Source of the DNA: Perkinsus chesapeaki
Taxonomy: Eukaryota; Perkinsozoa; Perkinsida; Perkinsidae
NCBI GenBank assembly: GCA_013115145.1
Contig: JAAPAO010000057.1
Span: forward strand, 28,931-92,930
Direction: 5' to 3'
Length of the DNA: 64,000 nt
The notes below the pieces were generated by a model, which did not search any database, was not told the origin of the DNA, and worked only from the letters and a program-made list of their open reading frames with translations. Below are positions 24,001 to 33,314 of the stretch, piece after piece. How positions within the stretch are numbered: the stretch's first letter is position 1; every line of letters starts with the position of its first letter. Both the position numbers and the translations under genes were made by a program.

Positions 24001-25798
24001 CAGAGGACCGTGAGGCGTTGAATAAGATTCTAGAAGGGTTAGATGGGGAGTTCTCCAAGTTGCAAGAGGGGACACCGAAGGCTCCCATTGCTGGTGTTGG
24101 AGTTTCACCAAGTAGGTGATGACAGTGTGGGGCCTCCTGTTGAGGTTGTTAAAGGTGATGTTGATGCTATTATTAAGGAAGTTGAAGCTGTTATGAGGAC
24201 AGTAGAGACTCTAGAGAAAGTTTGCCAGGATAACACTAAAGCGGTAGTGATAGTAGAAGGTTTAATGTTGATGGGGATGTGTAGGTGAAGGAAAGTAAAG
24301 TGGTAATTGATGATAAACAAAAGGAGATTGACGCATTGAAAGAGGGAGCAGCAACAACAGGCCAGCCATCGACTAAGGCTAAAGAGGATGGCACTGATTT
24401 CTTTGCTGGTAAGGTAGTGGTAGTGTGGGGCATTGGAGTTTAGTGTAGATGCTGGCATTGCTGGTGATGGTGCTCAAGCTGGTGTTGGCGAGCCTATGGT
24501 ACCGGCATCACAACTTGATGCAGTTAAGAAGGAACTGGAGGATACTAGAGCGGTAATAAAGAACTGGTTTATACTGGAAACAGTGTTGGTTTCTGATAGG
24601 CATTGGCCGCAGCTAGAGCAACAGTAACGACCTCGGGAGGAGGAGGAGGGGGAATGGACGCTGGAGCTATGATGGGCATGATGAGCGCTATGATGCAACA
24701 AAACTTCATGGCACAAAATGCGCCTAAGGTGAGCAGCAGCTTTATTACTACTGTTGTTGGTACGTGCCTTATAGGAGCCTTCGAGAGGAGCTGACTCTGG
24801 TGCTGGTGGAGGTGGTAGGCCATTAGGCTTTGTGGTATTGATTTGGAGTTATAGGTGGTGCTACTGGAGGGGTTATGAAGATCCAATTAGAGGCTTTAGA
24901 GGCTGAATGTGATAGACTACGACATGATGCTGCACAGGCAAAGAGCTTGGCGACTGAAGTGGTGTTTTTGAAGAGGCAAGTTGCTGGTAGGGATTAATTC
25001 CGAGGAGTAGGCCGCTTTGTAAGCTGTCATATTAGAGCTTGAGTCGGAAGGAACTATGAGAAATACTGATGCTGATACTATAGAGGGATTGAAGGTTCAA
25101 GCGGAGAATTCGGTATGATGATATACTGTTACCGTTGGTATAACTTTACGTTTTCTTTAAGGTGCTCACTTCCAGACTGCTGTTGATGGAGAGGCAAACA
25201 CTCGAAATAAAGGCGCGGAATAAGATGCTGGAAGATAAGCTGGCTGTGAGTGGAGTAGTGGACTGGGAGGGGATTGGTGGCATTTTAGTTGGTGGGAAGA
25301 ATGGCGAATGATGATAAGATAAAAAATATCATAAACGATGCTGATATATCATTTAACGATGATTTAGATGGTAAGACTCAATGAGGCTTTGGTTCTCGTA
25401 TGGGTTTCATAGCCACACCGACGGTATCTACTTTGACCACTCTATTGGCACTGAGTAATAGAGCACAAGAGGAGATGAGACAACAGATGGAGATGATGAT
25501 GGAACATAATAATAGAGAGTAAGGTTATGACTTTCCTAGTCATAACAGACAGGAGGCTCAATGAGGCTCAATAATTTTGGGTACGGGTGTTCATGCTTAA
25601 TAATAAAGTATGGCTCATTCTATTAGCTTTTGAGCGACTCATCAAAACGTGTAACGAAGCCACTATTTTGCGGGTTAAGTGTTACTTTTAGGCAACAACA
25701 TACACCGGGTCGCCTGGCGCTAGGATTCGGTGCTGCTTCTTCTTCTAGTAGACCAGCTGAGGGTATACCATCTCCTAGTCACATGGATTCAACTATGT
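21070..25798 (+). CDS. Response regulator receiver - class III cyclase-like - coiled-coil fusion protein
   Basis: Multi-exon gene. The first exons (21070-21320, 21623-21702, 21745 on; introns of 302 and 42 nt with matching phase) make a complete receiver domain: SVDDDPVNQ acidic pocket, phospho-Asp in LILLDVMMPG, the ISAK switch residues and NDYQTKPF with the conserved Lys. A Gly-rich linker follows. A 43-nt intron then leads to a cyclase homology domain (ALPPHIAEKVQQGET, later LLTLLNKLHTSF, EFVGVNTIAIAGF, KIGIHTGPAFGG, and the end RGSIKIGEDNMETFLV near 22970-23025). Where catalytic cyclases have the metal-binding Asp of FADI and GDAY, this reads YMMF and GVNT, so it may be a pseudo-cyclase. 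Reading continues through a 39-nt intron into coiled-coil exons (for example QKRVKELEAQLKN near 23180, later acidic and Met/Gln-rich segments to about 25.8 kb). Exon joins after 23.3 kb and the end are uncertain. Confidence 0.65.
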
Positions 25799-26236
25799 AA
25801 GATTCATACTAGACAGTGTCGTTTATGACAATCCACTTTAGGCGATCCACTGGAGGGTTTTCCCGAACTATGGGATGGCCACAAGTATCTACTAAACGGT
25901 ATAGGCCTATTTATTAGACATGTAGGGCTGGGGCTTTAGCCCAAAGTGTGATCCATATTGTTGTTGATAATAACAAAGGTCGTTGTGTTATAGTAGGAAC
26001 AGGCTCCTAATGCGAAAATGCAATGAAAAAGGTATTCGTTCTGTCAACATTTTATGTTCCTCTATGACCCACTGTATACGAGATGAAACCCGTTTGGAAC
26101 GCGTATCATTGCGTGGGCAAATAAACAGTAAATATAGGTAACTAGTATAAGGTGGCAACAAACTAACATATCTTGGTTCATTACTATACCTAGGACCCCA
26201 CGGGACTTCGCTCAAAACGTCAAAGGCGTAAGAAAC

Positions 26237-28405
26237 TCATTTACGATACTCTTTTTTGAGATACAATAAATGATCTCGAACTTCGGCCATATCCTTTAAC
26301 GATCGTGTTAACTGATCACAGGGTTGTATAAGCAATGTCATATGGCATTTAACGTAACAGCTTACACATTTATATTCCTCACTATTCTTCTTCATGCCAG
26401 GGAAGGTGGCCAAGACTTCCCGTAAACCCAAACGATACTCGTTTCTTGCAAATAATTGTTTTAACTAATAACCGCCACGATAAAACAATAGGACTTCCAA
26501 TACTACCTTTTCCTTCATCTCATCCTGTTTCGAAGGTTTCGCTTTTACAGCTAACGAACACAGTATACTCACCGTCTCCGATTGCACCTTTCCCCTCATA
26601 CCTGTAGCTGCTGCACCAGTGACATCTTTACGTGCTTTATCATCTGTCTGTGCTACATCATCATCAAGCTCATCAGGATCAACGCCTGTTTGTAACAGTT
26701 CATCATCCAAGGCAGCCTGGGAAGATAGTAACAGGAATACCGAAGATGACATAGTTATACATCAGCCAGTCCCTCCTTTCGAACTTCCTCCTTGTTCCTT
26801 TCCTTCTCCATTATATCTGCAACGCTAAACCTTCCCATTTATCTACTGGTATTGTTATTACTAGTAATAGCCTTCCCTAATAGAGTTGATTGTTCATCTT
26901 CACTCTCGCTGGAGCTGGATGATTCGCTATCAGAATCCCTGCCAGTGCGCGCCTAATAACAACGAGACATTCAAACAACGGGTAGCTCGATTCTCCATGA
27001 AGGCTTCCGGGTTTCGGCCAACGCAGTTGAAGGATATCGGAGTGAACTCCAACACGGAACTTAAATAAGAAAGGTTAGACGGAGGATTCTATGCCGACTG
27101 TAAGTTGTCGCCTGTAAGTCCTTTAGTACCTCCTTCATTTTTTCCTTCTCCTTATCAACCGCTCCAGCCGTTTCTATTTGTACTTCATTTGCAGCATCAG
27201 GATCATCTAGTAGTTCATCATCATCACCTATACAACACCATAACCAGTATCTTCCCTATCTCCCTTCCTACTAAAGTCCTCATTGCCTTCCCATTCATCA
27301 TCATGCTTTACTGCATACAACTTACCAACACTTAAACTAGAGCTGGGTACCTGCTCTCCATCTACCCCCCTCATCCTCAATAGTACTATCTACCTCCTTA
27401 GCCTCTAAGTTGTGCCTTGCCGTCTTTGAAGCCTTCAGCTTCCTCTTTGCCTCCTTCCGTGCAGCCTCTACCATTCAACATTCCCCCAGCAGCCATGCCT
27501 ATATCGTACTACTTTCAGCATCCTGGCCTTCCTCAGCGTCTCCTCCTCTGGCCTTTGCCTTCTTCATTTCTATAGCTGCCCTCATACGTATAAATCTACA
27601 ATCCGGGGCTTGGGGAAATTTAGTCGAAGTACAGTTTTTTTGGTAAGCTCGAGTGTAGAGATTTCAATACAAAAGGAACTAACGCGAAATTTGCTATGCT
27701 TATCAGGATTTTTGCTGCCCACCTCCCGATGATGTCGCGTACCGCTTTCTGTCTGCCACCCTATTCCTCTCCTTTTACCTTTTCTCATCATTCTTATCCG
27801 CAAGTCTTTGTTTCTTCATCACTTGTTCTGCTATCTCCGTCTCTGTCTCTTCCTTAACTTTATCATTACTTTCCTTCACTCTGTCCACAGTGACACCTTT
27901 CGACTGAGCATACCATACCCGCCCCCACACACCCTTACCTGCTGTATCATTTCTAGCCATCCTCAACTCAACCCCTGATAAAGGCCGGAACTCCAGCCAC
28001 CTGTTTTCAGTAATATCCCCTTATACACTAGTATCGTCCTACTTCCTTACAGGCGCCACTCTATAAGCCCCAGGATTAGTAGGGTCAACGGATAGTGTAA
28101 ACCAGCAGGAGGTATCATTGGCAGTTGGTCTACCACTGTATATAGCATTAGACCCTGATGACAGTATTATCATCCATACATATAATAACTGCCTTACCTT
28201 GTGATACGCCTCTTAGTGTCATTGAATCCTCCTCATCATACCGTGCCTGTCACCAATCGTCTAACATTGAGGGGAATGCTGTATCTCTTACAGCCTTTAT
28301 CTGTTCCTCTTTCTTCTTGAATGCATTAAAGTTCTTCTTTTCTCCTATTTCCAGTTCAACTCTAACTTTTGTTCGTTGACTTGTCAATGTAGCATTCGAG
28401 CTCAT
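26237..28405 (-). CDS. TFIIF alpha subunit (RAP74)-like general transcription factor
   Basis: Minus-strand multi-exon gene. The first ATG in the N-terminal frame is at 28405. Its N-terminal exon reads TKVRVELEIGEKKNFNAF, resembling the TFIIF-alpha beta-barrel start. Exons at about 28.2-28.0 kb (W-F-T-L, then GAYRVAP, then RWLEFRPLSG) match the RAP74 pattern GAF..FPV..W..F.PL. A highly charged central region follows (27.97-26.5 kb: KVKEETETEIAEQVMKKQR, SDSESSSSSESEDE and similar). The last exons (26431-26237) encode a segment compatible with the C-terminal winged helix (FPGMKKNSEEYK, then DMAEVRDHLLYLKKEYRK, stop). TFIIF-alpha joins RNA polymerase II at initiation and elongation. The call rests on order and sparse motifs, not on high identity. 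Exon joins in the acidic middle part are not resolved. Confidence 0.55.
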
Positions 28406-28948
28406 ATTCCCAAAACCGCTCCCTTCCGCTATATTAGATCCATCTGAGGGCGGCGGCACTCAGTTGCTTTACTAATTTATTATTTCGCCGTTTTGAGTAA
28501 GATACCATTTCCGAGCTAATCCTCAGGTTTTGAAGGAGAGCATTAAAATGATATCAGGGCACATACCCCAAACCAGCTACGACGGGGTAACCCAAACCGA
28601 AGCCGAGACGTTTTCTGATGCCGCCCTACAATTGGCTCTCCCAATATGGGCTTGTCTACTATATGCGTAAACCAGCGGCGGCGGCCTTTGTATTACCAAA
28701 GTTAGGTGGGAACTTAGCAACGTCCGCATCCTCCCCTCCGGTGGAGGCATCAGCGTCAACTATCCATCGTATTTCTGGTACAGCTGTCGGTGATGATGAC
28801 GACACTGGAGGCACCATGGTACTGCTGCTGTTGTAACACCTTATAAGAATTACTAAGCAACACAGATCTTATAAAGTAGGGTAGAAGAGTGCACACTAGT
28901 AGAAACAATGGTAACAGATGGGCTGTTGCTGCTGCTGCTTGGTGATGC

Positions 28949-29981
28949 CTATACCTCGTACATAGGCAAGATGACTTGGGGTTCACCACGCAGTCTAGAT
29001 CTATAAAGAGATATTGTTAATATAGAGTAGTACTCAAGTATATTACCGGAAGTAGTAGTAGAGGAAGTCACTGAGGATCAACAGGTTAAGGGTCTCACTG
29101 GCCATTTGAACACCCCTATTATCTGGATAAGCATACTCGAAAATAAGAGGGTAACTAAATATAGAGTGATACATAATATAGTTATGGTATATTACCTGAA
29201 CCAGAATATCAATGTGCAAGCTCTATTGACAGCAGTGAGAACGACAAAGTTGGCCAGTGGAGCTGAGACAACCTTATCCTGTTGAAACATCCATAATTGA
29301 GGGAATAATGCCACTGCACATAACACCTATAAGATTTGAGTAAAGAGCGGTATGAGATGGATGTATTACCTCATAGAAGCAACAGAAGTATGATACATAG
29401 AATGAGCTATGACTTCTGCGTACTAGATACCATAGGAAGGCTAATACTGCTGTGAAGAGGTATATAAAACCATATCTATTGTAAATAAATGGCCTAAGAG
29501 GAAAGAAGAGCCTTCTTACCTGGTTAATGGCGTTGTGACTGGCACGCCCATCCTTTGAAAAAATGCTTGGCCAAAATTATCCTTCTGAGCTTCGTAGGAT
29601 GTTTTATATCTTGTAGTAGTATAAACCAACATATATGTGCCAAACGCAGCATTAAGTATCTGATAGAAAAATGGTAAAAATAATAATAAGAGGTTCAACT
29701 GTTACATCCATGAGACCATACACCCAAAACGGTATGACAGTTGGTCGGAAGTGTAAGCCTAGTGGGTGACTTAAGAGATGAAGGCATCGAGCTACTGCCA
29801 CACATCCTAGTGTCTGGAAGGATAGACCTGATGCTGAGTGGGACTTCTTAACCTGTAATAGAGGGGTGAATGTGGTGGTATGGTATAATACTACTTGGTG
29901 ATATACAGCAATAAAGGAGCCCAGTAAGGCTATGTCTGCCCCTAGGATAAGACTATCAAGGAAGAGGGATGTAGTGGGCAT
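28949..29981 (-). CDS. KDEL receptor (ERD2) family protein
   Basis: Predicted multi-pass Golgi/ER receptor that retrieves luminal ER proteins. The start is the ATG at 29981 and exon 1 is 29981-29907. A 54-nt intron (29853-29906) is a multiple of three and lacks stops; removing it joins GSFIA to VKKSHSASGLS, which matches the family start (LL..I.KSRSCAGIS). Later exons give GTYMLVYTTTRYKTSYEAQK (compare YLI..KFK.TYD), then ALFPQLWMFQQDKVVSAP and NRACTLIFWF (compare ILPQLFM and RALYL.NW), and finally ILSDFLYYYFR and LRGEPQVILPMYEV before the stop at 28949-28951. Motif order and spacing fit ERD2 well, although individual residues diverge, so it may be an ERD2-like paralogue. Introns seen are mostly about 45-55 nt. 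Confidence 0.75.
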
Positions 29982-30574
29982 TGCTGCTAAAACTATATAG
30001 GTCACTCATCAGCTGTAGATTACAACAAGTAGACTTTTAGGTAAGTAAATGGCCATCTTCTATCATTTATAGGCTTAAATTAAGAAGCGGTATGAATGCC
30101 GCTTTCGCCAATACCAGCCTCCCTAAGCTATCATTAACGTGTGCTTTATGTACTTGAGCATTGGGTAATTATCTAGTGCTGTACTGTGCCATTCTATCAC
30201 CCTTTCCCGAGGCTCAGGCACTCCAAATCAGTGTATCTCTTTTGTAGCTCCCTCACTCAAATGGTTAGCATTGTAGTGTACGTCAACCCCTCCAAGTTCA
30301 TGCATTCAATTAACCGTCTAGATACCCCCAGACGGACCAGTCAAGCAGCAGCAGCAGCTGTCAGCTGGAATTGTACTTTTTATTATCGCGCGCGCCATTA
30401 TAATCGATATCTGCGCACTTCGAGCACTGTCGCTTGCGTCTTCCACAAGGCAGGAAAATCCTTCTATTAGGATTGTCAGGGCACGTTGGATGGGGCCTCT
30501 AGTTATTCCTTACATTCGGCTTTTGTTATGGTTATTGATATATATTTGTGGTGCTTAGTAGCTTATTGTAGCGT
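29982..30574. other. Divergent intergenic region
   Basis: Lies between the KDEL receptor-like gene (-) and the YjbQ gene (+), so it presumably holds both promoters. One plus-strand frame (30186-30470) is open but has no motif. No gene is supported. Confidence 0.5.
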
Positions 30575-31923
30575 ATGTCATCATTTAGAGTCTTTGTAGA
30601 CCTTCGGGCTGAATCCATTAGTATTATAGATTCCTTAATAACCAGGGAAGTATCATCTCGGTTAGGCCGTCATGATGGTATATGCAATATGGCTTTAACT
30701 GGTGAGACAGCTCCAAGTAAGCATAAGGCCTTATACGTCTCCCCCTAGCATCTGGTCAGGTTTCGGGCTTTCTATTAATGAGAACTGTGACCCTACTGTA
30801 CAGAGTGATCACCTAGCTGCATTCAGACGACTGGATCCTAATGGTTTTCAATCGGGACCAGTGCTGGCTAGAGGATCGTTGTCGTTACCTATACGAGACG
30901 GCAAACTTAAGAGAGGTAGAGGAGGGGGTATGGGGAGGTAGTTAAGGGCTTATCAGGCACATGGCAAGGTATATACCTTATGAACTGCTCCCATAAAGAT
31001 TCAAGAGCTGTTATCGCTGTTACCTGCATTCCAGCGGTTAGTACTAAACACTTTGAGGTATCAGGGGCTAGAGGGGCACATATAATACCTAGGGAGAAAT
31101 ATGATAGGGTAAGGGAAGGGGGCTGTTAGGGGGAGGAGAGGAGGAGGATTCATGGGCTTAGATGCTGGCTGGTGATGATGATGTTGTTATTAACTTTACA
31201 GAGCTACATACATCGGCATCATTATCAATATTAGATGGTGAAGGAGAGGAGGCTAAGACACTTGAAGAGACTGTGTCAAAAGTAGTACCAGAGACTTGGA
31301 ACTATGATATATTCCAACACGTTTATGAGGGACCAGATGATATGCCAGGTAGTAGGGCTCGAAAGGTCGTGGGTTCAATTCCTGGTGCAGGCCATATGAA
31401 AAGCACACTTCTGGGGTGCAGCCATTCTTTGTCTTCCTATGAGTTAAATGATCCAGAGGGCGCCCGGCCGTATTTGACAGAGCATAGGAACTCTGGTGGA
31501 TGGGGAGTAGGTCACACTCGAACACTCGAGCTTACAGCTGTTAAGGCTTCTAAGAACCTCACCACGGCCAAGGTTAAGGTAAAAAGATATTTCCGAGGTT
31601 GATTGAATGCATCAGAAGTATCTTAGGTTGATGAGGAGGTTATGAATCAACTTGATTTAGCGTGTGATAAATATAGTATGGTTCATCTTAGTGTTTATGA
31701 TGGTTATTCCCTAGTAGTTGGCTGTGATATAATACCGTCTGTGCGCCCGGAGATTTTACCCTATGCAGCTGTAGGGAACGGTCGTACTGTGGACGTCCCT
31801 TTAAAGCAAGGATGTAAGGTATGGGTAGTACCACCAAGGATGTCAGGTGACACTATTATGGAATGTCAATTATATGCTACTGTAAAGATTGTCTACTTTG
31901 ACCCTAAACCTGATAAAGAGTAA
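30575..31923 (+). CDS. Tandem two-domain YjbQ/UPF0047 family protein with C-terminal extension
   Basis: Start ATG at 30575. A 58-nt intron joins ICNMALTG to FGLSINENCDPTVQSD, the first YjbQ core (compare LTINENADPDVR.D). Domain 1 continues with SLSLPIRDGKLKR and, after a second intron, GTWQGIYL, the family's C-terminal strand. The frame runs straight into a second N-terminus (KHFEVSGARGAHII), then after an intron LHTSASLSIL, VPETWNYDIFQHVYEGPDDMPG and HMKSTLLG, the YjbQ active-site half. The 42-nt intron between PG and HMK has no stop. After HMKSTLLG the protein continues through about 50 unrecognised residues and another exon (31642-31923) with a beta-rich, possibly C2-like segment ending at 31923; that part could be a separate gene. 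YjbQ proteins have been linked to thiamine-phosphate synthase activity; function here is unknown. Confidence 0.65.
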
Positions 31924-32183
31924 AGCCTAAGAGGTACTCCATTAAGAGTTTATTAAATACCTTGTTCGCTGCTGTGTGTTTCATCCTCCGTCCGTATGTG
32001 GTGTTGATTAATACAAGTATACTGCAATGCACGGATAACCCTGATGCCATTTTGCTGTATTATGCATTGCTTACTATTATTAAGAACCATTTCGATTCAC
32101 ATAGTAAGCCAATATTATACTAACCAAACAGTCGAGTAGCTCTTCATAATGGACGGTAACTCTGACACTAGAGTTTTTTTCTG

Positions 32184-33137
32184 ATGTCATGTCCGGTCCC
32201 TCCACCTATCATCTCTAATGGGTCTACCTTGCACTCCCCCCCAAGGCACCCATCGAAGCTGGATATGCCACTACAGCCTGGGCCAGTGCATCTGGAACCG
32301 GGCTTCCTATCACAGCTCATCTCCGGTGGTACCGCTGCAGTTATCGGCAGAACATGCACCGCTCCGCTAGATAGGGTAAAAATATTAATGCAAGTGGAGG
32401 GGAAGGCAACAGCAGCAGCATCTACGGTTGGTAGGGGTAGCTGGGTGATGGTACTAATGAGGACGGCAAGGGAACAAGGGTTAGCCTCATTATGGAGGGG
32501 TAACATGGCCAACCTTATAAGAATCTTTCCGACACAGGCTTTGAGGATGACTATATTCTCCAGGCTCAAAGAGCTTCGTCGAAGTTATGGCATTCAGACT
32601 ACACAACAGACCATTGTACCAGCGCTGCTGTCGGGAATGATCTCGGGGGCATCAGCTTGTTTTCTAATGTATCCTTTGGATGTTGCTAGGACAACTATGG
32701 CAGCTCAGGCATATCAGACGACGCTTACTGAGGAGCTGAGGAGGATGGTACGGGAAAGGACAATGTTCAGAGGCCTAGGGGTTAATATGATAGAGATTGC
32801 ACCTTATGTTGGGGTGTCATTAGGGAGCTATGATTATATGAAAGAGCGGTATGAGATGAAGCATGGCCATCTTAGTGCCTGGGATAGGCTACTAATAGGC
32901 ACCTGTAGTGGTATATTAGCTGTATCCACCTGTTTCCCTTTGGATACAGTTAGACGTTATATGATTGTACATAAAGTGCCTTTCAAGAAAGCAATGGTCG
33001 AGCTACTTGGAGCTGGTGGACCAATAAGGCTGTATAGAGGTCTACCTGTATCAGTGCTAAAGGCAGCTCCTACTGCTGGTATAACACTGATGGCTAATGA
33101 TATGTTAAAGCAGGCCTTTGCAGCTATAGGACGGTGA
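32184..33137 (+). CDS. Mitochondrial carrier family (SLC25) protein, intronless
   Basis: Single uninterrupted frame of 317 aa. It has the three carrier repeats, with signature motifs PLDRVK near residue 61, YPLDVAR near 163 and FPLDTVR near 251. Each is followed by the usual aromatic/Gly motif of the second helix (for example LWRGNMANLIRIFP). Six membrane helices are expected in the mitochondrial inner membrane. Motif style resembles the nucleotide/CoA-type carriers (SLC25A42 or SCaMC group), but the substrate cannot be fixed from sequence alone. It lacks introns while neighbours are intron-dense. The first ATG is used; the N-terminal 40 residues are proline-rich and of low complexity. Confidence 0.9.
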   Translation: MSCPVPPPIISNGSTLHSPPRHPSKLDMPLQPGPVHLEPGFLSQLISGGTAAVIGRTCTAPLDRVKILMQVEGKATAAASTVGRGSWVMVLMRTAREQGLASLWRGNMANLIRIFPTQALRMTIFSRLKELRRSYGIQTTQQTIVPALLSGMISGASACFLMYPLDVARTTMAAQAYQTTLTEELRRMVRERTMFRGLGVNMIEIAPYVGVSLGSYDYMKERYEMKHGHLSAWDRLLIGTCSGILAVSTCFPLDTVRRYMIVHKVPFKKAMVELLGAGGPIRLYRGLPVSVLKAAPTAGITLMANDMLKQAFAAIGR

Positions 33138-33314
33138 TGGTAGGACAATGAAGAATAGGGATAGTAATATGCACAGAGGCAGCGGGAGGCAGCAGGAGGA
33201 GGAAGAAGAAGAGGAGGAATGCCTCAAAGTTATAAATTTTCTAATTCGGCCAGTTACGCTGTCTTGGGTTACTTGTAGATGATTCTGATAGCTGCTGTTG
33301 CTGCTTTTAAATAA

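Noticed and set aside
26886-27068. Plus-strand frame with QRVARFSMKASGFRP
   Set aside because: It is opposite the TFIIF-alpha-like gene's linker region and stands alone without splice partners.
28618-28836. 72-codon plus-strand frame between the TFIIF-alpha-like and KDEL receptor-like genes
   Set aside because: Low-complexity Ala/Ser/Asp composition, no ATG with clear context and no neighbour exon.
31253-31525. 90-codon minus-strand frame containing QELNPRP
   Set aside because: This phrase commonly arises from reading a tRNA-like B-box on the opposite strand; the plus strand carries the YjbQ exons.
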